From positions 1 through 7,370 of the forward strand of contig JAKDMK010000110.1 of the NCBI GenBank assembly GCA_030452365.1: 7,370 bases of DNA, read 5' to 3'. Both the position numbers and the translations under genes were made by a program. Numbering within the stretch: position 1 is the stretch's first letter; every line of letters starts with the position of its first letter. The notes below the pieces were generated by a model. The model worked only from the letters and a program-made list of their open reading frames with translations, did no database searches and had not been told where the DNA came from. The stretch comes from Nitrococcus sp. GTDB lineage: Bacteria > Pseudomonadota > Gammaproteobacteria > Nitrococcales > Nitrococcaceae. Positions 1 through 7,370 of the stretch are shown piece by piece.

Positions 1-17
1 AATGTGGACTGCGTCAT
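1..17 (-). CDS. 5' end of next operon gene (partial, first 5 codons)
   Basis: An ATG at 17-15 begins a frame reading M-T-Q-S-T before the window ends. It is credible as a real start because a strong Shine-Dalgarno GGAGGG (27-22) precedes it by 4 bases, and because it continues the minus-strand operon 108 bp after the tldD stop. In related Gammaproteobacteria the gene after tldD is often yjgA (DUF615) or pmbA/tldE, the TldD partner. Five residues cannot decide between these, so no function is assigned. Confidence 0.5.
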
Positions 18-21
18 TCAA

Positions 22-27
22 CCCTCC
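22..27 (-). promoter_or_regulatory. Strong Shine-Dalgarno for the gene at the left edge
   Basis: GGAGGG on the minus strand, 4 bases (TTGA) before the ATG at 17-15. It is the main evidence that a gene starts there rather than the ATG being chance. Confidence 0.55.
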
Positions 28-33
28 TGCCTA

Positions 34-100
34 TACTGATCCTTGCACTGCTATCGCTGCTGGCGCCGCGCCAAAGCTCGGGGCGGTGCGCTCTGGCGGA
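34..100. repeat. Half copy of GC-rich dispersed repeat between tldD and next gene
   Basis: This stretch aligns with 3310-3376 inside yhdP. An 18-base left block (34-51 versus 3310-3327) matches at 16 positions, including 13 identical bases ATCCTTGCACTGC. After a divergent spacer, CCGCGCCAA and a 21-bp core (76-96) match again; the core is 18/21 identical to 3351-3371 and 20/21 to the reverse complement of 3436-3456. The right half of the repeat is absent here. A small hairpin TGGCG-CCG-CGCCA sits at 61-73 but has no T-run, so it is not a clear terminator. The rest of the 18-125 gap holds only the ribosome binding site. Confidence 0.75.
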
Positions 101-125
101 CGCCGCGGGTGGATGTCAACAGGCC

Positions 126-1575
<1,450 letters not shown>

Positions 1576-1583
<8 letters not shown>

Positions 1584-2445
1584 TGCATTCCTCCGTCGAC
1601 CTTGGCGCCGGCGCAGCCACGCGCAGGCGACGATGGTCGAGTACCGGAAAGCGGCGGCGCGTCTCATGGAGCTTGGAGCGAACCATTCGAGCATGGACCA
1701 CGCCCGGCCCGCGGCTACAGCGGCTCAGAACCCGCCCCCATGGATCGACAATTAGCGTCTCGCCATAAGTCACGCGCCCATTCGGGTGCTCCCCACCCTG
1801 GTCAGGGGCAACCACATAGCAAAGATTCTCCACGGCCCGGGTACGAACCAGCAACTCCCAATGTGCGGCTCCAGTGAGTGCGGTAAACGCCGAAGGCACT
1901 ACAAGCAGCTCCGCTCCCCCTGCCACGAGCTCGCGGAAAAGCTCGGGAAAACGCAAATCATAACAGACCGCCAAGCCCACTCGGGCGAACGGGGTGTCGA
2001 AGATCACCACGCTGTCTCCGCCCTGCAGGGTTTCCGACTCACAATACCGCTCATTAACTCCCACTGCCACGTCGAACAGATGAATCTTGTCATAGCGTGC
2101 GCAACGCTCCCCCGTGGGGCTGTAAACGAGACAGGCGGCCCGAGCGCGCAGTGGATCGCAGCTGCGCAAGGGAATGGTACCGCCGACCAGAAAGATGCCA
2201 TGACGCTGGGCCTGTTCCGCCAGGAAGGACTGAATCGGACCGCTTCCATCCGCCTCCGCTAGCGCCAGCTTGGCCGCATCATCGCGGCCGACAAAGGCAA
2301 AGTTCTCCGGCAAGGCCACCAGATCGGCACCACTGTCCATCGCCTCGGCAATGAGGCGATCGGCCGCTTCGAGGTTCGCCCCCAGGTCATCCCCAGAAAC
2401 CATCTGAATGGCCACCAGCCGTGCTTCATCTTCATATTGAGTCAT
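1576..2445 (-). CDS. Nitrilase-superfamily amidohydrolase (Nit1/Nit2-like, probable deaminated glutathione amidase)
   Basis: A 289-residue carbon-nitrogen hydrolase. The Glu-Lys-Cys catalytic triad of the nitrilase superfamily is visible: Glu47 in ALPENF, Lys120 in YDKIHLFD, and the nucleophile Cys161 in [12 protein letters not shown]. The later block [19 protein letters not shown] (about residues 194-212) and the [11 protein letters not shown] stretch resemble the Nit1 group. Nit1 and E. coli YbeM hydrolyse deaminated glutathione as cytoplasmic metabolite repair. That substrate is an inference from family similarity; a related omega-amidase or other small amidase is possible. The start has AGGGG six bases upstream. 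The gene overlaps the end of yhdP by 14 bases and the start of tldD by 8, so it sits in the middle of a tightly packed operon. The last ~25 residues are basic and probably unstructured. Confidence 0.92.
1590..1594 (-). promoter_or_regulatory. Shine-Dalgarno deciding the tldD start
   Basis: GGAGG on the minus strand, 6 bases before the ATG at 1583-1581. It lies inside the last codons of the upstream amidase gene and selects this ATG over the in-frame upstream ones. Confidence 0.85.
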
Positions 2446-5400
2446 TCATCACCCCTGGCATCTCGCCCCCTGTCTGCCCCGTACCCTTGACCCGCGGCTG
2501 CTGCCACGAACCCGTTATCCGGTATCGGGCCTGAACCAACTGCTCGATGCTCGACTGCAACAGCGTTTGGGTCACGAACAAAACCACTCCGGCCAACGGA
2601 CCACCCGCCAAGCCACCGAGCAGCGACACCGCCAAGGAGACATTGGGCATCACCGTTACCGTCTGATCGTAGCTGCGCGTTACCAAATCGACCGGTCCAG
2701 AGACCTCGATGCGGGCAGCGGGACTGTCAATGTAAAACACCTTTGGATGCGCAGTGCCATTTTCAAGGCGGAAATGGGCCTTGATCCGGTCAAATGCCAG
2801 GCCTTTGCCGAACAGATCGGAGAAATCCAACACCAGCCGTCGCGGCAAACTCGCCACGCTGAGCAGACCGAAAATGCGTCCGGCCCCGGGTTGCACCTGC
2901 AGCAGCGAGCCGTCGCGGATAGTGAATCGCACATCGCCGGTTACGCTTGCCGGCCCAAAGTCCAGCAACGTCCCGGGCCATTGTAGCTGCGCCCGCGCGC
3001 TGGCCGTCCCGTTGCGGATGGCCTGAGCGAAACCGAACAGCGCCAGCGCGTTACCGGTATTGTTACTGGTCACCTTGATATCCACCGACGAACGTCCGTG
3101 TTGGCCCTTTGCACTGAAGCGGCCAACCGCGCTGGCCTTGAGCGCCGGCCCGTTCAGATTCATAGCCTCTAGCACTAGGCCATCGCGCACCCGTTTGAGG
3201 CGCATGCCGAGATGCCCAAAGGCTGCCGCGCCGACCCGCAAATCCACTATATCAAGGTTGATACCGGGTAGATCCAGGGTGATTGGCTGGAACCGATCAT
3301 TGGCCGTGCTACGAATCCTTGCACTGCAATTACAAGTGGGCCGCGCCAAGGCGCGGGGCGGCGCACTCTGGCCGGACACGCCGTGAATACTTCGCTGCAG
3401 GCTCGACGGCGGCCTCCTTGGCGCCGACACTCCCGCCAGAGCGCACCGCCGCGAGCTAATCATGCTTGTGCAAGCATCAGTAAACTCTGGTAATCCCGCG
3501 AGGTGCAGCCGCGCGAGACTCACCAGAGCCCGGCCTTCGCCCGGTTGCGGCCAGTGTATCCAGCCGGCCACGTCGGGACCTGATAGGTGCAGGAACAAGC
3601 CAGCCGCAGACCGCTTCGCGTCAATATGCAGCGCCTGCGCAAGTCCAGTATTAGCCCATGCGAGGGTGCCGATACGTAGATCGTCGACATGTAATGGCTG
3701 CGGCAGCGCTATAGGCTCCTCCCGCGAGCCTGAGCCGATCAGTGCAGCTAAGTCGAGGCGCTCCAACGCCCCGGTCAGCCGCGTTCCCGTGCCCCGCGGC
3801 AACCGGGCCTCGCCGATGCCGAGGTGCACACCGAGGCGCTCCAGCTTCCGCTGCTCCGGCCTCCAAGTCAAAACAGCCGCGCCCGCTTGCGCGTAGTGCA
3901 CGCGGATCGGTTCCAATCCGCTGGCATTAAGCCGCGTTCGGATGCTCAGTAACCGTGGGCGCGCGCGCGGCTTGGCGAGCGGTTGCGGCAAATTCACCTG
4001 CACACCACGCAGCCTAGTCTTTAGTGTGAGATCCAAGCGCCGCTCGGCGACGCGAAAGCCGTTGCCGTCGAAGGCCAAAAGCCAGTCGGTGGTACCAGGA
4101 AGCCGCGCCGTCAGAGAATTATCAGCGCCCAAAAGCTCCGCCACCGACGCGCGGAAGCGAGCCTCGATTCGAATCCGCATGTCTCCCGCTGCACCGCTCG
4201 TCACCGCCCGACTCACCAACCGATGACCCCTGAAACGACCTTGCAACCGTTCCCAGCTCACACCATGCTCGTCGAAATGGATGCGGCCTGTCAGTTCCTC
4301 GATGGCCAAGCCGAGGTTCTCTGCCGCGAGCCGGGCACCGTCGAGCTCGATCCGACCATCGGCTGCGATCGGCCGGCCCGCAAATGGAAAGGCAAGCTGC
4401 AGATCGAGCTGCTGCTGCCCCGAGAGCGATACTTGCCGCAACGCGGCTGCGTACTCATCGGCAAGCGGCGAATCGCGCAGATAGCGCACCAAGTCGTCTC
4501 CTGGGCCGGTGATACGGCAGCGAATCTCGAGCCGCGGCTGCGTCATATCCGCTATGTCCGCCGTTGCTCGCAACAGTTTGCTGCCGTAAATGTGACCTCG
4601 ATCGAGCTCGGCCCGGAATGCGCCCTGGTGAAATAACAATTGGCCACCCAGCTCATGCAGCATTGGCCAATCCGGATGGTACGCAAGAGTCACCTCGTCC
4701 ACCTGCGCCTGAACCTTGAATACGCCCTCATCGTTGCGGTAGGGAAAATCGCGCGTCCGCCCGCGCAGAACCAGGTCAGCACGGATCTGGCCAGCACGGA
4801 TGGCGCCATGCAGCCACTGGCTCAACCGCTCGGGCAGTATCCGCTGCGGCAGGTAGCCGCTGATCTCATCGGCCTTGCCGTGTTGCAAGTGAGCGCGTGC
4901 ATCGATGAACGGCCCTTGCGGTCCGCCGAGCCATAAGGCAAGCCGAGCGTTCAGCTCCCCGGCCGAGCTGCGTGCCTGAAGCCTGGGAATCGCGAGCTGC
5001 ACCCGGCCATCTGCGACCCGCCATTCGCTTCGTAGCCGCAGTCGCTGCAGCGCAAGCGGCTGTGCGAAGAGCTCGGGCAGCGTGAGCTCGGTCTCGCGAG
5101 CATCGAGCCGCAGGCGACCACCGCGCTCGGTGAGCACAAACCGACCCGCCCCGGCGGTCAGCCCCGGAAACCGCCCAATCGGCTGCACGGCAAGCTCTTG
5201 GAAGCGCCCACTCGCTCGCCAGCGTTGCTCCTGGTTTGCGACTCGCACTATAAAGGCGGCATCGCTGATCTCACCCCGAGGGGCGAGCCGCACGAGGCGC
5301 TGGCGCCACTTCAATGGCAATCGGTTGTTGCCACGCAAAAGCGCGGCAAAATCACCGAGCCGTAGAGATGACGCGCCGGCACGCCACAATGCGCCCCCCT

Positions 5401-6145
5401 CGCTGTCGGTCGAATACCGAACCGACACGGCAGCGGGCGGCGCTGGCGGGCGGCCCGGGCGCTGCAGCCTCAGGGCGTTGATATCGAGCTTCCAACCATT
5501 GTCAGTGCGCTGCCAGCGTGCCCGTCCGGCTAGGCGCTCGAATCGCACCGCGGCGGCTGCGCCGAGGTCAAGGCCGCGAGCGCTGACGTCGACTTCGACC
5601 TGTGCCGGCCGACCCCGGCGTAAGCTGATCCAGAACCGGGCATTGAGATCGTCCAAGCGCCAGAGGGTGCCCCTTTGTTGATCGATCAGAGTAACCGAGG
5701 CATCGCGCAGGAGCAGGCGCGAAATCGATGCAAACAGACCGTCTCCGGGACGGTTTGCCTCCTCGCCGAGGACGATGCGCCCATCGGCGAGGCGCGTCAG
5801 TGTGAGCACGAGCTGATCGGCGTTGAGGCCGGCAAACTGAAGCCGCAGATCGCGCAGCGAATGCCAGAGATCAATCGAGATCTCAAGCCGATCCGCGGCA
5901 AGGTCAGCCAGGCGCCCCGGTGCAGCGCCAATGCGCACGTCGTGTAGAATCAACACCGGCCTGACCCCGACCAAGCGCGCATCTAGAGCCGAGATAGCCA
6001 CCGCACGCTCGAGCCGCCGCGCCAGCAAAGCCTCGATCTCACCTCGCAAGGCCGGCGTATAGGCAACAGCCAAGCGCAGCGCGGTCAACGCAACCGCCGC
6101 CGCGACCAAGACCGCAGCAAGCGCATAGGCCAATCGCGTGGTCAT
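2432..6145 (-). CDS. yhdP: YhdP family AsmA-like envelope protein, carrying an in-frame repeat insertion
   Basis: Encodes 1237 residues, near the ~1270 of E. coli YhdP. One N-terminal membrane anchor (about residues 5-29) is followed by a long periplasmic region of repeated beta-strand character. The conserved AsmA-like C-terminus includes the IFGLLSVASLPRRLVLDFSDLF and YRITGSW blocks (about residues 1090-1220). YhdP, with TamB and YdbH, is implicated in moving phospholipids between inner and outer membrane. Residues about 889-946 do not look like the rest: they are Ser/Arg/Pro-rich, hold four of the protein's five cysteines, and are encoded by a dispersed palindromic repeat (see separate entry). 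YhdP-like sequence resumes at about DRFQPITLDLPG. The start codon directly abuts the terminal repeat of a transposon unit. No Shine-Dalgarno precedes it, and it overlaps the transposase stop (ATGA), so translation probably depends on coupling. The gene overlaps the amidase start by 14 bases. Confidence 0.95.
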   Translation of the reverse strand: MTTRLAYALAAVLVAAAVALTALRLAVAYTPALRGEIEALLARRLERAVAISALDARLVGVRPVLILHDVRIGAAPGRLADLAADRLEISIDLWHSLRDLRLQFAGLNADQLVLTLTRLADGRIVLGEEANRPGDGLFASISRLLLRDASVTLIDQQRGTLWRLDDLNARFWISLRRGRPAQVEVDVSARGLDLGAAAAVRFERLAGRARWQRTDNGWKLDINALRLQRPGRPPAPPAAVSVRYSTDSEGGALWRAGASSLRLGDFAALLRGNNRLPLKWRQRLVRLAPRGEISDAAFIVRVANQEQRWRASGRFQELAVQPIGRFPGLTAGAGRFVLTERGGRLRLDARETELTLPELFAQPLALQRLRLRSEWRVADGRVQLAIPRLQARSSAGELNARLALWLGGPQGPFIDARAHLQHGKADEISGYLPQRILPERLSQWLHGAIRAGQIRADLVLRGRTRDFPYRNDEGVFKVQAQVDEVTLAYHPDWPMLHELGGQLLFHQGAFRAELDRGHIYGSKLLRATADIADMTQPRLEIRCRITGPGDDLVRYLRDSPLADEYAAALRQVSLSGQQQLDLQLAFPFAGRPIAADGRIELDGARLAAENLGLAIEELTGRIHFDEHGVSWERLQGRFRGHRLVSRAVTSGAAGDMRIRIEARFRASVAELLGADNSLTARLPGTTDWLLAFDGNGFRVAERRLDLTLKTRLRGVQVNLPQPLAKPRARPRLLSIRTRLNASGLEPIRVHYAQAGAAVLTWRPEQRKLERLGVHLGIGEARLPRGTGTRLTGALERLDLAALIGSGSREEPIALPQPLHVDDLRIGTLAWANTGLAQALHIDAKRSAAGLFLHLSGPDVAGWIHWPQPGEGRALVSLARLHLAGLPEFTDACTSMISSRRCALAGVSAPRRPPSSLQRSIHGVSGQSAPPRALARPTCNCSARIRSTANDRFQPITLDLPGINLDIVDLRVGAAAFGHLGMRLKRVRDGLVLEAMNLNGPALKASAVGRFSAKGQHGRSSVDIKVTSNNTGNALALFGFAQAIRNGTASARAQLQWPGTLLDFGPASVTGDVRFTIRDGSLLQVQPGAGRIFGLLSVASLPRRLVLDFSDLFGKGLAFDRIKAHFRLENGTAHPKVFYIDSPAARIEVSGPVDLVTRSYDQTVTVMPNVSLAVSLLGGLAGGPLAGVVLFVTQTLLQSSIEQLVQARYRITGSWQQPRVKGTGQTGGEMPGVMNDSI
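2452..2456 (-). promoter_or_regulatory. Shine-Dalgarno of the amidase gene
   Basis: AGGGG on the minus strand, 6 bases before the ATG at 2445-2443, embedded in the last codons of yhdP. It supports independent or re-initiating translation of the amidase. Confidence 0.6.
3310..3477. repeat. GC-rich palindromic dispersed repeat inserted in frame within yhdP
   Basis: The left part (3310-3376) matches the copy at 34-100 near tldD. The element also contains its own inverted repeat: the 21-base arms 3351-3371 and 3436-3456 pair at 17 of 21 positions. Between them an inner interrupted stem lies around 3409-3425 (GGCGGCC / GGCGCC). Short palindromes mark both sides: TTGCACTGCAA at 3319-3329 and a 7-bp stem at 3462-3477. 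The exact ends are uncertain because no second full-length copy is in the window. No stop occurs in the yhdP frame, so about 57 codons are read through. The structure resembles REP/MITE-type palindromic repeats; no transposase is encoded in it. Confidence 0.75.
3462..3477. repeat. Short perfect hairpin at the right edge of the yhdP insertion
   Basis: ATGCTTG-TG-CAAGCAT, a 7-bp perfect stem with a 2-base centre. It lies just beyond the right arm of the palindromic repeat. It may be the end of the element or part of the original target site; the window cannot decide. Confidence 0.5.
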
Positions 6146-7095
6146 GGGGTCAAGTCTAGTATTAGCAATTTAACTGCTTGCCCAAGGCCGCTGTCCTGCT
6201 CGATCTTCGCTTCAAACCGCCGGATACTGGCGCTGGCACTAGCGTAGCTCGCCAGGCCAAAGCCTTTGGCGATCTGAGCCAGCGTCATGGCCCCGACTCG
6301 CTGACAAAGATACATTGTCGCGGCCCGGGCCAGCCGGGCGGGAGCTTCCTTGCGCTGGTGCTTGCGCATGAGGGTCTCGGCGGGCACATCAAAATGGCGG
6401 CATGCCGCCTCAACGATGCGATCGATGGAAGGGGTGGGCCGTGCCTGGCGTAGCTCGGGTTCATCAACCGTCGGCGCCCGGCCCATCAGCACACTGCGAG
6501 CAAAATCATCATCGCCTAGGATGCTCGGAATGTTTATCGTGGCGTACGGACTCACCGCCTCATTATCGTCATTTCCCTCCACATACTTTGCGTAGGGCCT
6601 CGGCTTGATGGCTCCGAGCACGTAGTCCGTCAGCAACCAGTCAGGCGCCGGGCTTCGCCCGACATAGGCCGCATAGCTGGACCATGGATACGCTGCGAGA
6701 TCGTCTGTCATTCGTGCTTCCAGGGGATTTCGGTGAACATACCGGGACAAACCCAGCCAATGCGCTTGCGCATCCACCAGTGCCGCCTTGTACCGCCCCC
6801 GGAACAGCGGGCCGTCACGGCCCTGCGTGCGATTGAAGTATTGCGTGTAAAGCCCGTTCACATGGCGCATGATCCGCTGCAGATTCCCCTCGGGCGTGCG
6901 CAGCAGAAGATGGTAATGGTTGCCCATCAAACAATAGGCATGCCATTCGGCGTTCAGCCTTTCGGACGTCGCGGCCAGCAGAGACAGGAAATACGCGCGT
7001 TGTTCATAAGATTGGAAGATCGCCGCGCGCCGTGCACCCCGGTTCATGACGTGATACCAAGCGCCAGCAAATTCGATTCGCAGTGGTCGTGCCAT
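6142..7095 (-). CDS. REP-associated tyrosine transposase (RAYT, Y1/HUH family) with DnaA-like C-terminal domain
   Basis: A 317-residue single-strand DNA transposase/endonuclease of the IS200-like Y1 fold. The N-terminus MARPLRIEFAGAWYHVMNRG is the classic RAYT opening. The HUH motif is H60-Y-H62 in MGNHYHLLL, and the probable catalytic tyrosine is Tyr119 in SRYVHRNPLEA. A C-terminal region (about 224-300) resembles the DnaA domain IV helix-turn-helix (MTLAQIAKGFG...SASIRRFEAKIE) and probably binds DNA. All key residues are present, so it looks intact. The start codon lacks a recognisable Shine-Dalgarno (CTTTTCCCC precedes it), but the conserved N-terminus fixes it. The last 11 codons lie inside the terminal inverted repeat, and the stop codon is supplied by host sequence overlapping the yhdP ATG. 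RAYTs are usually single-copy and are thought to move or maintain REP-type repeats. Confidence 0.93.
   Translation of the reverse strand: MARPLRIEFAGAWYHVMNRGARRAAIFQSYEQRAYFLSLLAATSERLNAEWHAYCLMGNHYHLLLRTPEGNLQRIMRHVNGLYTQYFNRTQGRDGPLFRGRYKAALVDAQAHWLGLSRYVHRNPLEARMTDDLAAYPWSSYAAYVGRSPAPDWLLTDYVLGAIKPRPYAKYVEGNDDNEAVSPYATINIPSILGDDDFARSVLMGRAPTVDEPELRQARPTPSIDRIVEAACRHFDVPAETLMRKHQRKEAPARLARAATMYLCQRVGAMTLAQIAKGFGLASYASASASIRRFEAKIEQDSGLGQAVKLLILDLTP
6145..6177. repeat. Left terminal inverted repeat of the RAYT unit
   Basis: Begins TGGGGTCAAGTCTAGTA and is AT-richer than its surroundings. It matches the reverse complement of 7110-7142 at 30 of 33 positions; the mismatches fall at positions 18, 22 and 23. 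On the minus strand it encodes exactly the last 11 residues of the transposase (AVKLLILDLTP). No strong internal hairpin is evident. Confidence 0.88.
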
Positions 7096-7109
7096 GGGGA
7101 AAAGATAGC

Positions 7110-7142
7110 GCAGTTAAATGCCTATTACTAGACTTGACCCCA
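7110..7142. repeat. Right terminal inverted repeat of the RAYT unit
   Basis: Reverse-complement partner of 6145-6177 (30/33), ending TACTAGACTTGACCCCA. It lies upstream of the transposase ATG with 14 bases between, and 2 bases downstream of the rng stop codon. Confidence 0.88.
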
Positions 7143-7144
7143 CC

Positions 7145-7370
7145 CTACATCAAGACCACGTCGAACTGTTCCTGGGTATAGAGTGGCTCAGCCTGGAAGT
7201 CGATCGGCTTGCCGATGAAGCCCTCGAGCTCGGCGAGGGTATCGCTTTCTTGATCGAGGATCAGATCAACCACCTCTTGGGAGGCGAGCACCAGGAGCTT
7301 CTTGACTTCGAACTGGCGCGCCTCCCTGAGGATTTCCCGCGCGATCTCGTAACAGACGGTCTCGGCGCTC
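7145..7370 (-). CDS. rng: Ribonuclease G, C-terminal 74 residues (5' part outside window)
   Basis: The frame open to the right edge translates as a RNase G/E family C-terminus. It contains the ETVCYEIAREILREARQF helix region, VLASQEVVDLILDQES, a GFIGKPIDFQAEPLYTQEQ segment, and the typical ending FDVVLM before TAG. RNase G is a cytoplasmic 5'-end-dependent endoribonuclease involved in 16S rRNA 5'-end maturation and mRNA decay. The assignment is also supported by position, since rng directly precedes yhdP in many Gammaproteobacteria. The catalytic S1/DNase I-like regions lie outside the window. Only two bases separate its stop from the right terminal repeat of the RAYT unit. Confidence 0.93.
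   Translation of the reverse strand, partial: SAETVCYEIAREILREARQFEVKKLLVLASQEVVDLILDQESDTLAELEGFIGKPIDFQAEPLYTQEQFDVVLM

Larger units (their letters stand above)
6145..7142 (-). mobile_element. 998-bp RAYT transposon-like unit with terminal inverted repeats
   Basis: The unit is bounded by 33-bp inverted repeats (6145-6177 and 7110-7142; 30 of 33 matched, the outer 17 identical) and contains one transposase gene filling nearly all of it. It sits between the rng stop (2 bases away) and the yhdP ATG, whose first base is the last base of the repeat. No convincing target-site duplication is seen. IS200/IS605 elements, which share the HUH transposase fold, lack terminal inverted repeats, whereas RAYT genes are known to be flanked by inverted repeats. 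The unit is oriented with the operon, which lets transcription pass through to yhdP. Confidence 0.75.

Noticed and set aside
114..119. Perfect TTGACA on the minus strand just after tldD as a promoter -35 for the next gene
   Set aside because: No -10-like hexamer occurs at 16-18 bases spacing; the region there is GC-rich repeat sequence.
1584..1694. A longer N-terminus for TldD (37 extra residues from an ATG at 1694)
   Set aside because: The extra residues are Arg-rich and unlike the family; they overlap the amidase C-terminus, while a GGAGG site six bases before 1583 and the expected length of 485 support the shorter form.
2567..2986. Numerous plus-strand frames opposite yhdP (for example 2567-2986, 4223-4636, 5082-5681)
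   Set aside because: They mirror the codon pattern of the minus-strand gene, show no recognisable domain and have no consistent ribosome sites.
3296..3463. ATCAT direct repeat (3296-3300 and 3459-3463) as target-site duplication around the yhdP insertion
   Set aside because: Only five bases, and likely chance. The implied insertion length (158 + 5 bases) is not a multiple of three, which conflicts with the intact frame, and the right hairpin would lie outside.
6145..6154. Outward-facing TTGACC in the terminal repeats as a -35 driving yhdP
   Set aside because: A suitable -10 would have to lie inside the yhdP coding region at poor spacing, so a resulting transcript would lack the start codon.

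Overview
This 7.4 kb window is GC-rich and reads almost entirely on the minus strand. The gene order along that strand is rng (3' end) - transposase - yhdP - nitrilase-family amidase - tldD - start of one more gene. The order rng/yhdP/nit/tldD is the conserved envelope/RNase G cluster of Gammaproteobacteria. The proteins also look gammaproteobacterial: the RNase G C-terminus, the YhdP-type AsmA-like giant protein, and TldD with HEAIGH plus a late Cys. I cannot name the genus from sequence alone.

Layout from right to left (direction of transcription): the last 74 codons of RNase G (7145-7370). Two bases after its stop lies a 998-bp transposon-like unit (6145-7142). It is bounded by 33-bp terminal inverted repeats (30/33 matched) and carries an apparently intact REP-associated tyrosine transposase (RAYT) with a DnaA-like C-terminal domain. 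The unit is inserted exactly against the start codon of yhdP, and the transposase stop overlaps that ATG (ATGA). yhdP (2432-6145) encodes a 1237-residue AsmA-like envelope protein, followed with short overlaps by a deaminated-glutathione-amidase-like nitrilase (1576-2445) and the metalloprotease gene tldD (126-1583). At the left edge a strong ribosome binding site and ATG mark the first five codons of the next gene in the operon.

Two kinds of repetitive DNA have invaded the operon without breaking it. One is the RAYT unit, which sits in the operon's orientation and leaves yhdP probably dependent on translational coupling. The other is a GC-rich palindromic dispersed repeat. One copy (about 3310-3477) lies inside yhdP and is read through in frame, adding about 57 Ser/Arg/Pro/Cys-rich residues. 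A second, half copy (34-100) lies in the 108-bp gap between tldD and the next gene. A 21-bp core of this repeat occurs three times in the window, twice as the arms of an inverted repeat inside yhdP.

Functionally, RNase G handles RNA processing and decay. YhdP is an inner-membrane-anchored periplasmic AsmA-like protein linked to phospholipid transport toward the outer membrane. The amidase is probably a metabolite-repair enzyme, and TldD is half of the TldD/TldE peptide-processing protease. No RNA gene, CRISPR array or convincing promoter/terminator was seen. The three small gaps between genes (18-125, 7096-7144 and the overlaps) are fully described below.
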